Shown: positions 1 through 12,070 of the stretch, piece after piece
How positions within the stretch are numbered: position 1 is the stretch's first letter
How the letters are laid out: the number at the start of each line of letters is the position of its first letter
The notes under the pieces: model-generated
Databases searched by the model: none
Seen by the model: only the letters and a program-made list of their open reading frames with translations
What the model was told of the DNA's origin: nothing
Program-made: the position numbers and the translations under genes
DNA from: Dothistroma septosporum
Taxonomy: Eukaryota; Ascomycota; Dothideomycetes; Mycosphaerellales; Mycosphaerellaceae
Length of the DNA stretch: 64,000 nucleotides
Direction of reading: 5' to 3'
Assembly: GCA_002236755.2 (NCBI GenBank)
Contig: NBZP02000048.1
Location: 992,001 to 1,056,000, forward strand

Positions 1-1
1 T

Positions 2-1923
2 TTGTCCCGCGATAGAGCCTCTTCTCGTGTTCGTAGAGTAGCCCGGTAGCAAACACGATGGTCAGAGGGATACTAGCCGCCCAGAACACCCAATGTTTTG
101 CTTGACCAGGCCGATAGCGATCACTCATCGAGAAGATGGACGCCACCAACGTTAGCGGGAAGATGATGGACGCAAATAAGCTCAGCCTGAGGCCTTGCTC
201 TCCGTCTTGAATACTCTTGTAGGCCGCATGAAGGCCGGCGATCTCGTTTGCTATAGTTGTGAGATCGTCGACACGCTCGCGGAAAGGCCGCAGTCGAGCA
301 GCGATTGTCAAGAAGTCTTTCTGCGCATCTGCAAGCGCTCGCGGGAGTGTTATGTCCACTGCTTCATCGCCCAGCTGCATTCCCAGTCTCTCCATATTTA
401 AAGTAATTACGCGCTCAAAATGGCTCATTTGACGACGCATATAGTTGATGTCTTTCGTAGCAAATGCTAGATTCCGGAGGTCTTCCTTGAAGCTGTTGAG
501 AGTCGACGTCGCATTGAAATTAGCTTCATGATCGTCAGAAAACCACTCCCCATTGGCAACGCCGCATGCTATAAGATCCAGCTGATGGCTCCAATACTGA
601 GCTACGAACTTGACCAGGAAGTAGGCTGCGTTGATCGGTCGCTTCTGCACTGCGTCAAGTAGCGTCTGGTCGGCACAGGTAGTCCAGTAGTGCACCAACT
701 CATCGAAAGGGGATGCCATATTGCGTGTCTCGATCACAACAGCATCAAGGCTTGGTGGGACCAAAGACGGACACCCGCCATGATAGGGAGCACTGTTGTG
801 ACGAGCTTCGATGACGTCCGCTCCGTCCGGATTCCAGCCTCGTGACTCCCAAAGGGCTTTTCGCGTTTCGTACAGCTCCGGATCCTCAAGCATCAAGCAC
901 GTCGGGGCACACGTCTTGGTTGGTCTGCCATCTTTTGCCACGTCTGCTGGTGTCTTCTCGCGTATGTGATAGGCCTCGTTATGTTTTTTGCATTCCACGC
1001 AAGAGTCCAGTGGAGGATCGACAAGAATCACAGCTGCCAGTGTTAGCATGGCATGCAGACAGTGGAGAAACATATGTACCATCCCAGTCATCAGATGAAC
1101 CCTCCTTGGGAGTATCGCAGGAGGCCCAGAAGCTAGCACATCTCCGAATGAAAGCATGCCGTTTATCAGGAACAATACTTGGAAGATCGACATCTCGCCA
1201 TCGTTCAATCTTGCGCCTGTTGATCGCATGTGTCATTTGGTTCTTCTTGGTCAAGATGGAATCCTCGTCGTCCAGAGTCCGGATCTCATAGTACCGCAGA
1301 GGGAGGAAGGTCGCCGGGGTGCGCATAGATGGCAATGCACGATGCGGGATGGAGTTCGAGTCGACAAAATTCCATGTGTTCATCTGCTCTGATAAGATCA
1401 AAGGGTTGATGTTCAAGTTCCATCCCAGGACGTCGAGAAACTCTGGCTCCATATCTTCAAGAATGAATAATCGACGCCGAGGGGCGCGGGTGGGTATGGC
1501 GCTCGATCCAGTCGCATCGGCAGCCTGCGTCTTGGAGGCAGCCTGAGTCTTGGAGGCATCGCCGTTGGGCGTGGCGCCGAGCTTCACACCATCATGCACC
1601 TTTGTGGCTATTGCGGTGTCGTTGAAGTGTGCCCTCAATGCTTCTGGTGTGTGGAACGTGCGCTCTGTGACGTGATCTGCGCGAAATTCGAGTGCGGAGC
1701 ACCTGCCGGGTCTGTGATGCGATGGTACTCCATTGTATTCTGCGTAGCGTTTGTCGACCAGACATCGACCTTGATCCTTTACATTCGTCAACTTGTTGAG
1801 CAAAGAGCGAAGCGCAGGATACGTAGGTTGGAGAGCACGCAACCGGTCCAGGTACGGGTGTTTGGGCCAATCAAAGCCCTCGACAGAACTGTTGCGTGAA
1901 GGAGGCTGCTGTGCTCGGCTCAT
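2..1923 (-). CDS. CorA-like membrane protein, 3' end outside window
   Basis: Two exons are visible, 1923..1080 and 1033..<2, joined by a 46-nt intron (GTACAT donor, GCTAAC branch, GGCAG acceptor). The splice restores the reading WDAVILVDPPLD, typical of fungal CorA-like proteins. The product is at least 620 residues. It begins with a soluble region containing RRLFILEDMEPEFLDVLGWN, continues through a helical region, and ends in two hydrophobic helices around LSLFASIIFPLTLVASIF and HWVFWAASIPLTIVFATGLL. CorA channels carry divalent cations and normally have a GMN motif between the two helices; here that place reads IFSMSDRYRPG, so cation transport is uncertain. An 18-nt direct repeat near 1530 gives ASKTQA twice. 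The ATG at 1923 is the first in frame. The reading frame is still open at base 2, so the C-terminus is missing. The family call is firm; the function is inferred. Confidence 0.75.
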
Positions 1924-3152
1924 CGTCAGCAGAAGCAATCAGGCCCTCGGCGTCACCCTCGGGTCGTTGTTCATTTAGTATGTCAGCGGTTCCATGGAGC
2001 GTAGCCAAAGTACGAAAGGAGCTGTAACACCCATCGCGGCGGATGCGTCCTATTTGATCATCGCGTGCCTAGCTGAACGCCTCAGCGACCCCGTGCACTC
2101 AGCCGCAGGTACATGCAGGAAGGGCAATCTATGAGGCGGAATCGAATGGCGCCATGCGTCTTGCACGGGCGAGACAGAAGCCAGCTGCAGTGTATGAAGA
2201 TGCATGATGTTGCCAGTGTGCAAGAACAAGCCGACATGAAGCTCAGATGTTCAGCCCAGGTCTGGCCAAGGTGCAAAGGAACTGACGGACGGACCGCAAC
2301 GTCCCTCGTGGATGACTTCTAGGAACTCGGCGCGGCGCCGGATCGCCGGCGGCCAGCCCAACAGCGATAGGTGGCTGTGGAGGCGTTCTTCAGCCACACT
2401 TTGCGTGACACTTCGACTTTCGTGCGCGTCGAAAGAAATGATCCGACGTAGCAGGAGCGGTCGCGACGAATGCACCCAGGCACGCCAGCAGCGCGTTGCT
2501 CTCTCATCATCGACCACAAGTGTCGAGTTTCAAGATGGTGCCTCACGGCTGGCAGAGCATGGTTGTCACCAATCGGCGCGCTGAACGGAAGTTGATAAGG
2601 TGATACAGTACATGACTTCCACAAGCTGCTGCTGCCAAGATCCTCAGCCTCAGCGAATTGACTACATGTACCAGTGCAGTGGGCAGTGGGCAGTGGGCAG
2701 TGGGCAGTGGGAATGCTATCATGCTGAGTGGTCCGTCGGCAAGCGCAGTCATGTCGTTGAGGAGGCTCGGAGGGAGGCGGCGAAGCGCTCAGGGCTGGCT
2801 CTGCCCTGGGTCACAAGAATCGAACCATCCCGTCCATCGCGGAGACCCTGAGAAGTGGCGCGGTGTGAAAGTCAGTTCTAACCCTTGCCGGTTCCTGCAT
2901 ATGGATAATAATGAGCCCATATTTTCGCTGCCGTAGATCAAGTCGTCCTGTCCGCTGCCTCACCCTCTCGGAGCTCGCACACTTCTCTTTCCTCACCACC
3001 CAAGCCCGCAGCACAGTCGGATTGTGGTCGCTTTCTTTGTGCAAACTTCGAGCTCCATTCGAGACAGCATTGTTCTCAACGAGCCAAATCTGCCGCCCCA
3101 CGCGTCCCCGTCCCCGTCCTCGTTTCCCACCCATACCACACACCGCCTCGGG
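1924..3152. promoter_or_regulatory. Divergent intergenic region between CorA-like gene and ERG13
   Basis: About 1.2 kb separates two divergent starts, so both promoters should lie here. The last 300 bases before 3153 are rich in C and T, as is common for leaders of strongly expressed fungal genes. A perfect heptamer repeat lies at 2676..2710. The overlapping open frames on both strands show no recognisable protein. Confidence 0.4.
2676..2710. repeat. Heptamer tandem repeat (GCAGTGG)x5
   Basis: Five perfect head-to-tail copies of GCAGTGG are visible. The array lies about 440 bases upstream of the HMG-CoA synthase start and outside any supported gene. Confidence 0.9.
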
Positions 3153-4639
3153 ATGGAGCGACCGCAGAATGTTGGCATCAAGGCCATTGAGCTGTACTTT
3201 CCCACACAAGTGAGCATTCAGAGCTTCGTGTCAATGGCCGAAACACTAACGCTCCCAGTGTGTCGACCAGACCGAGCTGGAGAAGTTCGACGGGGTCAGC
3301 GCTGGCAAGTACACGATTGGTCTCGGCCAGACTAAGATGAGCTTCTGCGACGATCGCGAAGGTAGGACCAAGAGATGGCCGTCTGCACACTGCCGGGGAG
3401 AGGCGCTGAACTGATCCATTGGCAGACATTTACTCGCTCTGCCTCACCACCGTGACGTCCCTTCTCAACAAGTACGAAATCGACCCGAAGAACATTGGCA
3501 GACTTGAAGTCGGCACAGAGACGCTCCTCGACAAGTCGAAATCCGTCAAGACTGTGCTCATGCAGCTGTTCGAGCCCCACGGCAACACGAACATCGAGGG
3601 TGTGGACACAGTCAACGCTTGCTATGGTGGAACCAATGCGCTCTTCAACACAATCAACTGGATGGAATCTTCGGCATGGGACGGTCGCAACGCGATTGTA
3701 GTCATGGGTGACATTGCGCTCTACAAGCAGGGCAACGCTCGCCCAACTGGAGGAGCTGGCTGTGTTGCCATGTTGATCAGTCCAGATGCGCCATTGGCTT
3801 TCGAGCCGGGTCTTCGAGGCAGCTTTGTCAAGCACGCATACGATTTCTACAAGGCAGATCTTACCAGCGAATATCCAATCGTGGATGGCCAGTACTCCAT
3901 CAAGTGCTACACCGAGGCTGTGGACGAGTGCTACAAGGCCTACAACGCACGAGAAGAGCGGATCAAGAGCAGAGCAAACGGACATTCCAATGGCGTACAT
4001 GAGGCCGAGACGCCGCTTGATCGCTTCGACTACATGTGCTTCCACGCACCTACCTGTAAGCTGGTGTCCAAGAGCTACGCGCGACTTCTGTACAACGACT
4101 ACCTGAAGAACCCAGAAAACCCCATCTTCAAGGAGGTGCCCGCTGAGATCAAGAACATCTCGTACGAGCAATCGATTACCGACAAGACGATCGAGAAGAC
4201 CTTCATGGGTTTGGCCAAGAAGAGATTCGCGCAGCGCGTCCAACCTTCAATCCAAGTCCCAACACAATGCGGTAACATGTACTGCGCAAGCGTCTACGGT
4301 TCGCTTGTGTCCCTCATCAGCAACGTCTCGTCAGAGGAACTCCAAGGCAAGCGCGTCACCATCTTCTCTTACGGCTCTGGCCTCGCGGCTTCTATGTTCT
4401 CGCTCAAGGTTCGCGCCAGCACAGAGACTCTGAAGCAGAAGGTCGACCTGCAGGCACGATTGGACGCACGCAAGGTCGTGCCACCAGAGGTATACGACCA
4501 GATGTGCAATCTGCGCGAGAAGGCGCATCTCAAGAGCAACTACACCGCCCAGGGCAACGTCGAGGACATCCGCCCTGGTGTCTACTATCTCACAGAGGTA
4601 GACGATATGTTTCGCCGCACCTACAAGGTCAAGCAGTAG
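3153..4639 (+). CDS. ERG13: Hydroxymethylglutaryl-CoA synthase
   Basis: The enzyme condenses acetyl-CoA with acetoacetyl-CoA to HMG-CoA, the committed early step of the mevalonate and ergosterol pathway. Three exons, 3153..3209, 3259..3361 and 3426..4639, give 457 residues, the usual fungal length. The first exon encodes MERPQNVGIKAIELYFPTQ, the conserved N-terminus of the family. The active-site signature reads NTNIEGVDTVNACYGG with the nucleophilic Cys near residue 119; FHAPTCKL supplies the catalytic His near residue 260; PTGGAG follows the Cys as expected. No signal or membrane segment is seen, so a cytosolic enzyme is expected. Both introns have consensus splice sites (GTGAGC/CCCAG, GTAGGA/GGCAG). 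The identification is very secure. Confidence 0.96.
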
Positions 4640-5753
4640 AATGCTATTGCGTGCCTGAACGATGTTGATATTTCATGTGCCATGCGCAGCTAATGAAAGG
4701 CTGTGCACAATTACGCTTAGAATGGAACAGGGGGTCCCAGCAATCGATGCAGTGGTCTTCCTGCTTACACAGTTCAGAAGCAGCAGCAGGTGTTTAGAGC
4801 ATTGCGCAAAGCGCTCAGTGGCCGGATGTAAGTTATCACAATCAGGCTCAATGCCTGGTAATAGACGATTTGACATTCAGAATCAAGATGGTCAGTATCC
4901 CTGGGAGAGGACACTCTGTTGAAGGCGCTTCGAGGGTTGCGTCATCTTCTGAAGGCACAACATCATTTTCTGCGCTCAGATTTCAGATTGAGACATTGTA
5001 CAGGCTCTCTGAATCTAGACGATGGTAGCTGAACGAAGCGGTGGGTATCTCTTCGGTCTCGTCCGCTGTCTTTGTGCAATCTTGAGGCAGGCCGACAAGT
5101 TGCCGCTGATGGGGAGTGGTTCTGGTGGCTGAGACTTCTTGTCGGTCCAAAGACGGCTCTGTTGCTGCACCGATGGGGAACGGCGCAGCAGCCTCGATGC
5201 CCTATTCGTTGTGTCCCTAGACCACCAATCCACGCTAGAACAAGTGGAAACAGAGATGATGGCATCGAGATGAGAGGCGGAAGTTGTTGCCTTTGTGGTG
5301 ATGCCGTTCTCTGTCGCGGACGGGAGGCCGAAGAATGTACGTGCGATGTGGTGACGGGAGAGAGGCATGATGTGGTGACTGAGTGAGAGAGTGAGTGAGT
5401 GAGCTATTGGACGAGGACTATCCTTGGAGAAACGTGGGAGTTTCGTTTGTGCACTTTCCTGCAAGCGAGGCTTGATTTAGAGCGAGTGGGGACGCCACAC
5501 GTGATGCGGTGAACGCCGATCCACTTGCAACACTGGACTCTGTCACCACCGTCAGACATTGACCCCATACCACACCAACGCATACATCCCCGCCCACCGA
5601 CCCATTCGCTCGTTATCTCTTTTCTTAATACCGGTCTGGACCATTGGCGACGCGCACGGCGGAACGATACCGATATCTGGGCGAAACAGAAACATCTGGT
5701 GTTGAGCGACATAGAGGAGGCTGAGCAGGCCATTTGGCCGGCCAGTACGCATC
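4640..5753. other. Intergenic region, no gene recognised
   Basis: This 1.1 kb stretch holds the 3' end of ERG13 and the upstream region of the next gene. A 149-codon minus-strand frame (5464..5015) overlaps a plus-strand frame and shows no family features. A GAGT-rich run lies at about 5380-5402. Confidence 0.4.
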
Positions 5754-8152
5754 ATGGAACACCAACATTCTCTGCTGGATGGCGACGTCACACCGACCCA
5801 CGAGCGGAGTAACATCTTTGGCGACGAGTTTGAGGTGGACGACTTCGAATTTGACAGGGTGGTGGACGGTTTCAGGCCCAGCGTCGACAGAGACGAAGCA
5901 GGAGACTTTGGTGCGCGCCAAGGCGACGTCACGAACGAGCCTGTCCGGACGGTGTCTGCACACTACTCTACTACATCGGTGACGCCGACGATATCGAGAG
6001 AGGCGACGAGGACATCGACGAGGAAATCGAGGACATACGCGAACCCCTTCGCAAGTCCCGAGGATGATGCTGAGACATCGCGCCAGGCGGAACGACCGCA
6101 CAGTCTCGAGTTTGAGCCGGATAGTATAGCACGACGGTCGAACTCTTCGGCGTCGTCGACTGTGTATGCACCAGCACAAAGCCCGAGATTCGGTGCTGGG
6201 CCGAGCCATCCATACGGCATGTATCAGCAAGGCACTGTCGCGCGGACGGCGAGTGTCACGACAGCTTCCACAGTGCGGCCTACTGGGCGGCAGTCATACT
6301 CACAAAGTCGGCCGCAACATCCGTACGCGATGTATCCTCAGGGAGTGAACGACGAAGACAATCTAGACGACGACGAGGACATGCCGATTCACCAAAGTGC
6401 CATACCCGTAGGCTTCCCGGGTGTTGCTCAAGGGTACACCAGACGAATGGGTCCCGATGGAGAGGACCAGGATATTATAGGCGCGGACGGGCACACAGAG
6501 CAGTTACCGCCGTACAGTCGATATCCGGAGGACGGCCCCGAGAAGGTGCCCCTACTGCCACCAGTGCCCCTTCATAGCAGAGCACCGGTACTCGGCACGG
6601 ACCCTTCGATGCCGCTGATGCATACAACCATACAGCCGTCTCCCACGCCTGTAGTACAGTCGATGACTGATGAGTCGGTTCTGCAACGGTCCGGGACTCG
6701 AAATTCAACATCGGCACTCTTGTCATCTTCATCGTCAGACAACGCCAGCATTGAAGCTAGTGAAAAGGCATGGAAAGATAAGACTTGGAAAGATAAGAGG
6801 AAGACACGCTTTTGCGGCATTCCATTCTGGTGGATATTGCTGTCAGTATGCGTAGTGACCCTTGTGGCCGCAGTGCTCGGTGGTGTGATTGGTGGTTTCG
6901 TAGCAGGCGGGAAACACGCTCGAAATAAGTGAGTTCCTCGCGGCGCATCCGAGATGATGTAACACACTGACCAATATATAGGCCTACCGTCACCGTCGTA
7001 ACGTCGCTGTACGATGCTAGTCTCATCGCTTCACCGACGTCCGGCGCACCACCCACCGGGACTTGGGCGCTGTCGCTTGGCATGCCTGAGGAAACACAGG
7101 CTGATTGCCTGCCTCAAGCATCGCAACAAGTGGCTTGGGACTGTAATCTTGCTCCTAACTCGGCTATGGGTCTCGTAGTCGCCAACGGTGGCCCTGCTAA
7201 AGGGACCGGCGCCAACATATTCTACGCCTCATTTGACAACACCATTGCCTACGGCGCGCAACTCAACAACATGAATACCAGCTTCGCGAACTTCATGACG
7301 GTGCAAGACAAAGACGACCCGCAGAATGGACCGGCATTCTACTTCCAAACGTACTATGACAAAGTGGTTGTCGTTCCTGAAGAGGCCATTTCCATCGACG
7401 GGAACAGCAACAAGCTCAAAGGTCGTTTCGACTCTGACTTTGTCCTTCCTTCAGATTGGACCCACCGAAAGCAGGTCGCTCTTCCGGGAGAAAAGCCATG
7501 GTTCTGTGTGTGGAATTCAACTTTTCTAGAGGCCTTTATCTACGTTCAACAGCCTATCTCATCCAGCACATCTAGCAGCAGCATGGCTTCAACTGCTCCT
7601 CCGCCCAATTCTACGCCACCTCCACTGTCCTCCCCAGCTTTACTCACGACGGCATCGCCGACCAACGGACCTTCTGCCTCGGTGACACCGACGCCGTCGC
7701 CAGCCATCATCACCTCTACAATCGCCGCACCTTCGCTGACCACTGCCACATATACTGGACTCGCATCCGGCTTCCCTGCCTGGGCAAGTGGAGTTATGCA
7801 AGACGCAGCACGACAGATGCACGCCGATTACAAAGAAGACAAAGGTTACCACGGGAAACGCCAACTGCCTTCGAATGACTTCTGGAGTTCCCTTCAGGTC
7901 TTCCCTTACATCATCAAGCTGGAAGAACGACGCATTTCTACAAACAACGTCTCACCGTACTGTCAGCAGTACCAGATCCTAGACAATGGCAACGCCAACT
8001 GGGTGGGCGATGGAAATGGCAACCCTATCATCATCACGTTGGACGAGGTGGACCCCAACTTCGCCACGTACGAACCCAACACGAACCGCAAGTGGAAACG
8101 GACCGCACCTGGCGGCTGCCACTGTCAATGGATGATTGGCGAACAGTTATGA
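5754..8152 (+). CDS. Fungal single-pass membrane glycoprotein, function unknown
   Basis: Two exons, 5754..6928 and 6982..8152, split by a 53-nt intron (GTGAGT donor, TATATAG acceptor), give 781 residues. The first 345 residues are acidic, proline- and serine-rich and probably disordered, with YANPFASPED and repeated HPYGMYQQG/HPYAMYPQG motifs. One membrane helix follows at about residues 358-385 (FWWILLSVCVVTLVAAVLGG). The rest is an exported domain with N-glycosylation sites and Cys pairs, interrupted by a Ser/Thr/Pro-rich linker around residues 545-600, and it ends with CHCQW. This layout (cytosolic disordered tail, one helix, conserved outer domain) fits an uncharacterised Pezizomycotina family that I believe is catalogued only as a domain of unknown function. 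I cannot give it a function. Confidence 0.8.
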
Positions 8153-8961
8153 TGACGGCCAAAATTTGCTTCGCTATTCTTCCACCACTTTGACGATTTT
8201 ACCACGACCAACCAACCACATCCCCACCTTCTTGTTCGACCCTCTTGAACGACGCTCGACGGCTGGAAGCATACTTTCGAAGTTTTCCTTTTTTTGTACA
8301 TTGGAGATTATGTTGTATGGCGTTTAGAAGGAAATTACCATATGAAAGCGTGACATAGCCGCAAATGGGGGATTTGGGAATACAGCGATGGTGCTGGGAG
8401 GGAGTTTTGTTTGTCTCATTGTTTTGAGAGCGGAATTGAAGCGAGAGTTCTTTGTTTGTTGCAGTTGTTTGAGGTGGGCTGAAGGATCGAATTGGATTGG
8501 CATGGCAGGGCATCTAGCGGAGGCTTGCGGATGGCAATCTCCTGGTGGGAGTTTGGGGGTGTGTGTGTAGCAAGAAGCAGAAGTGTAATACTGCGAGAAC
8601 CGAAGAACCGTCCCAAATCGCCGCCTCCCGGCTCCTTGACTTCTGTCTCGGCCACATATCGTTCGGCGCAAGTGCCAATCGAGATGCGGGCGTCACAAGA
8701 ACCTTCGGGTCTTTTACTACTCCTAGATTCGCATTTCCAACGGGGATTAGATTACCGCTGCGTGTGCGGTGTTGGCACTGCATACTTTATGCAATGATCA
8801 TGCGAAGTACCAGTAGCAAAGTGACATCTATAGCAACGATGGGAGCAGAACCGACAACTGCTTGGTGTATCGTGTGCTTACTCAGAGCACATAAATGTCT
8901 TTCCTCTATGCAGACAGCATTTCAACAGCCTTCCATGCTGAGCTATAAAACCATAGCCGCC
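8153..8961. other. Convergent intergenic region
   Basis: This is 0.8 kb between the 3' ends of two converging genes. Several overlapping short frames are present on both strands (for example 8545..9012 plus), but none has recognisable content. Confidence 0.4.
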
Positions 8962-9580
8962 TCAAGCACTGAAGACACTCCTATCCCCAAGCTGCCGATA
9001 ATAATTCAGTAAATCCGACGAGGAAGTCGCATTATAGATCAACCTCGTTCCAAGATCAACCTGTAAATAATCAGTCCCCAGATACCGCACTCCCGTCCCT
9101 ACGGGCACAGTCCTACACCGTACGTCAATCAATACTCCCAAGCAAGAACCACTCTGACACGTACACATTCTGCGCCTCAGCACTCCTGGACTGACTCTCC
9201 CACCTCGCCCCAACCGCATTGCAGCTCCCAAAGACACACAGCACACTATACTTCACATCAGTCACTAGTGCTCCGCTGTATCCACTCCCTGACACTGCTT
9301 CGTAGACTGCTGAGCGGTCGGTGTAGAGAGGCGCTGGGTCGCTGAAGGTGGCGCCTTCCTCTGTGTATTGGAACCACGAGGACAGGGTACTGTTGACTAA
9401 GGCGGCGCCGGTACCGTTGCCTTGATGATTCGTCTGGAAGATGGATAGCCAGCGTAGGGCAATGTGGGCGGCTTCGGGATGTGAGAGGCAAGGGGTGGAT
9501 GGAGTTGGGGTTGTTGTGAGGGTGAGGGCGGTGGGAAGGATGACGATGAGAAGGAATGGCATTGGTGAGGGGAGCTCCAT
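8962..9580 (-). CDS. Small secreted NTF2-like domain protein
   Basis: Two exons, 9580..9165 and 9112..8962, with a 52-nt intron (GTACGT donor, GTGTAG acceptor), encode 188 residues. A signal peptide covers roughly the first 20-25 residues (PFLLIVILPTALTL). The mature part begins CLSHPEAAHIALRWL and continues with TDRSAVYEAV. After the splice it reads GTDYLQVDLGTRLIYNATSS, then LLNYYRQLGD at the end. This order (helix, Cys-bounded middle, final beta-strand and helix) is the one I know from secreted NTF2-like proteins of Dothideomycetes. Such proteins are small, secreted and of unknown function, and some authors treat them as effector candidates. The splice was chosen because it is the only one that keeps both halves in frame. 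Confidence 0.7.
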
Positions 9581-10098
9581 AACTCCGGGAAGCGGGTGTG
9601 GCTTCGAAGTTGGGTGAAAAATCGGGATTGTGATGTGTATCCGGCGATCTATGTTCCAGAGATCATGTAAAGTAGCATGTCAATTTGGTATTGGCGAGGT
9701 CCGTGCCTTGCATTAGGTCTGCACTGGAACAGGTAGTAGAAAAGGCATCAATCTTCTTTCAGTTCCCAGTAGCCTGGTACTGCCTGTTCAAGACCAGGTT
9801 GATGCCCACAGACGGAAAGCTTCAGCTCGGATGGACGTACTCCGGCCGAGAGCGAAGACCACCGAGAACTCCACGAACGACCGCCTGGCATGGTCAGGTC
9901 AATAGTGGAGCTGGATGGGATGCATCGAGAATCACCTGCAATTGTACGCTCGGATTAAACCGCTTGCCAATTCGCAGGTATGTGAGAGTTCTCACGTTGC
10001 ACAGTGACAAGCATACATGGGGCACACCGTTCGTGAATTGTTGGTCCTCGTGCAGAAGAAAAGCCCCTCTTAAGCAGGATCCACGAAGCTCAACTACC
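9581..10098. other. Intergenic region, nothing recognised
   Basis: About 0.5 kb lies between the NTF2-like gene start and the permease 3' end. A 142-codon plus frame at 9685..10113 overlaps the permease's last exon and has no family features. Confidence 0.35.
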
Positions 10099-11824
10099 TC
10101 ATGCTGCATCTGACTTCGGAGGCCCGTTGTAGGCTTTTCATGGTCAGCTCGTTCATGGTACGCATTGAATCGAAGACTTACTTTTCCTTGCCCAGACTGC
10201 CCAGTATATCATACTTAGCACGAAGAAGCCCGCGAACACTACACTCGCGTAGTTCATACTCACTGCTGTCACCGGAAGGCTTGTCGGCATCGAGAAAAGA
10301 ACCACCTGAAACGCAATCCAGACGACTGTGACGGCATTGAGAGTCCAACCCACGATTGATGGGAACCGAAAGCGTGCCTTCGAAACTGCCCGACGTCCGT
10401 TGAGCATGCTCACTGCCACTGGTAACGCATATGCAGCAGCAAGGCCAATGACGCCCACCGACGCGAAGGCGGTAAAAGCACTGCTCGAGCCTAGATTGAT
10501 TAGACCAAGAAGCATCTGAACGATCGTAGTAAGCGCCAACGCCATGACTGGAGTTGAGTCAAAGTCCAGCCTAGACCACAGTCCGGAGAAGGGAATCGCG
10601 CGGTCTCTTGCGAATGCCCAAGTACAGCGTGAGGCCGTCGTAGTGATCGACACGGAGCAGAAGAGAGCCACACCCAGCACGAAGAACATCAGACCTAGGC
10701 CTCCTCCGGGACTACCCATAACGTGATTGAAAATGTACGGTAAGCCCTGAGCAGCTGGTGCATTGAGGACGTCTTCCAGCGGCGGTAGAGTAAAACAAAT
10801 GGGGAGGATGAAGAACAGTCCCATTATAGCAGACAGCGGGACACTTAGGCACATGGCTTTTGGTAGCATATGCTCCGGCTCACGTACTTCTTCCGCCATG
10901 CTTGAAATCATGCCTGCCGGGAACCAAAGTCAGCAGATTGGTAATACACACTGCGTCGAAGGCACTGACCAAGAGCAGCATATGTGTACGCAGCGGGCAA
11001 CAAGCCAATGCCGAAGCTCCATGAACCCCAACCGCTGAGGGTGTCATCGTAATGAGCCAGTGCGTCAGCAGCGCTATGTCGTCCAAGTTTCGCCGAGGCT
11101 GACAGTCCGATGAAGACGATCAGGATACACAGCAAATTCCATCCCGCTGCGACAGTATCGACATGTGGGAGAATCCGGTTGCTGAACGCGCACACGCAGA
11201 ACACACCGAGACATATGGCGTAGAATATGAGCAAGAGCTGCCAAGAGGACGCGGCCCAATCTGGATGGTACATCGTCACAGTTCCAGCAATTAGCGAAGC
11301 GAAGCCAAAGTTGACTGACAAGGCGATGGTCCAGTTGCCGACAAGCCATATCCAACCTGTCATGAACGAGAGAGTCGTGCGCGATTGCCCTGCCGGCATC
11401 AATTGATACACCCAGTAGTATGGTCCTGCTGAGGTGGGAAATCTGGAGGCCAGCTGTTTGTCTTCGCATGAGTATCTGCGAGACGAGAGTTCTAGAGTCC
11501 ACATACCTCTGCCAGACTCATGACAACAGCTTGATCAAGGAAAGAGACCACAACCCATCCGACGAAGTACGGCAGCTGTCCTCCTCCGATGATTGCACTA
11601 TTCAGCGCCGTGCCTTCACCGAATGGGACAGCGATGATAGCGATGCTTTGGAACAGGACGGTTGCGAGGGTCCGATTCCGTGCCAGAGTGGGCGTATATC
11701 CGAGGGCCTCCAGCGTCGCATCTTGACCAGCTGCATCATCAGTGCTTTCCTCGATGCCGCTGTTGAAGGCACCTTCATGCTTGGGGTCCGTCCGACTGTG
11801 TGATGGCAAGCTAGGTTTTGACAT
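10099..11824 (-). CDS. APC-family amino acid / amine permease
   Basis: Four exons, 11824..11507, 11453..10970, 10913..10182 and 10133..10099, give 522 residues, typical for fungal GABA/choline-type permeases. Family landmarks in order are ALGYTPTLARN near residue 40, FGEGTALNSAIIGGG in helix 1, SLAELASRFPTSAGPYYWVY across the first splice, ISSMAEEVREPEHMLPKAM across the second, and RKTYNGPP at the end across the third. About twelve hydrophobic helices are visible. It should take up an amino acid or amine by proton symport at the plasma membrane; the substrate cannot be read from sequence. The last exon is only 35 nt and would be missed by simple reading, but its donor (GTAAGT) and the resulting tail fit the family. 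The gene lies next to a Zn2Cys6 regulator and an aldehyde dehydrogenase. Confidence 0.88.
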
Positions 11825-12070
11825 TGTAGTTCATGCGTACATTGCGAGGGTCTGCATGTTGGTGAGAGTTCAGATTATATTACTGTTATCGCTACTCTTG
11901 CACGGGCACGGGGTGCAGGTCGTGGCATGCAGCCTCCGCTGGCAAGATCGATACCAGATCTGGTTAGAGCGGGGACGATCCATGTCCCTGCGTGACTCTG
12001 GGTCGTGCAAACGCTGCCCTGAATCATGAGTATATTCCAGAGCCGATGGTGCTGATGGTAGGATCGGATC

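Noticed and set aside
2790..2900. A tRNA B-box-like string (GGTTCGATTC on the minus strand near 2821)
   Set aside because: No acceptor stem, anticodon stem or A box could be found at the right distance.
5015..5464. 149-codon minus-strand frame between ERG13 and the next gene
   Set aside because: Composition is Ser/Arg-rich without order, it overlaps a plus frame of similar length, and no family features were seen.
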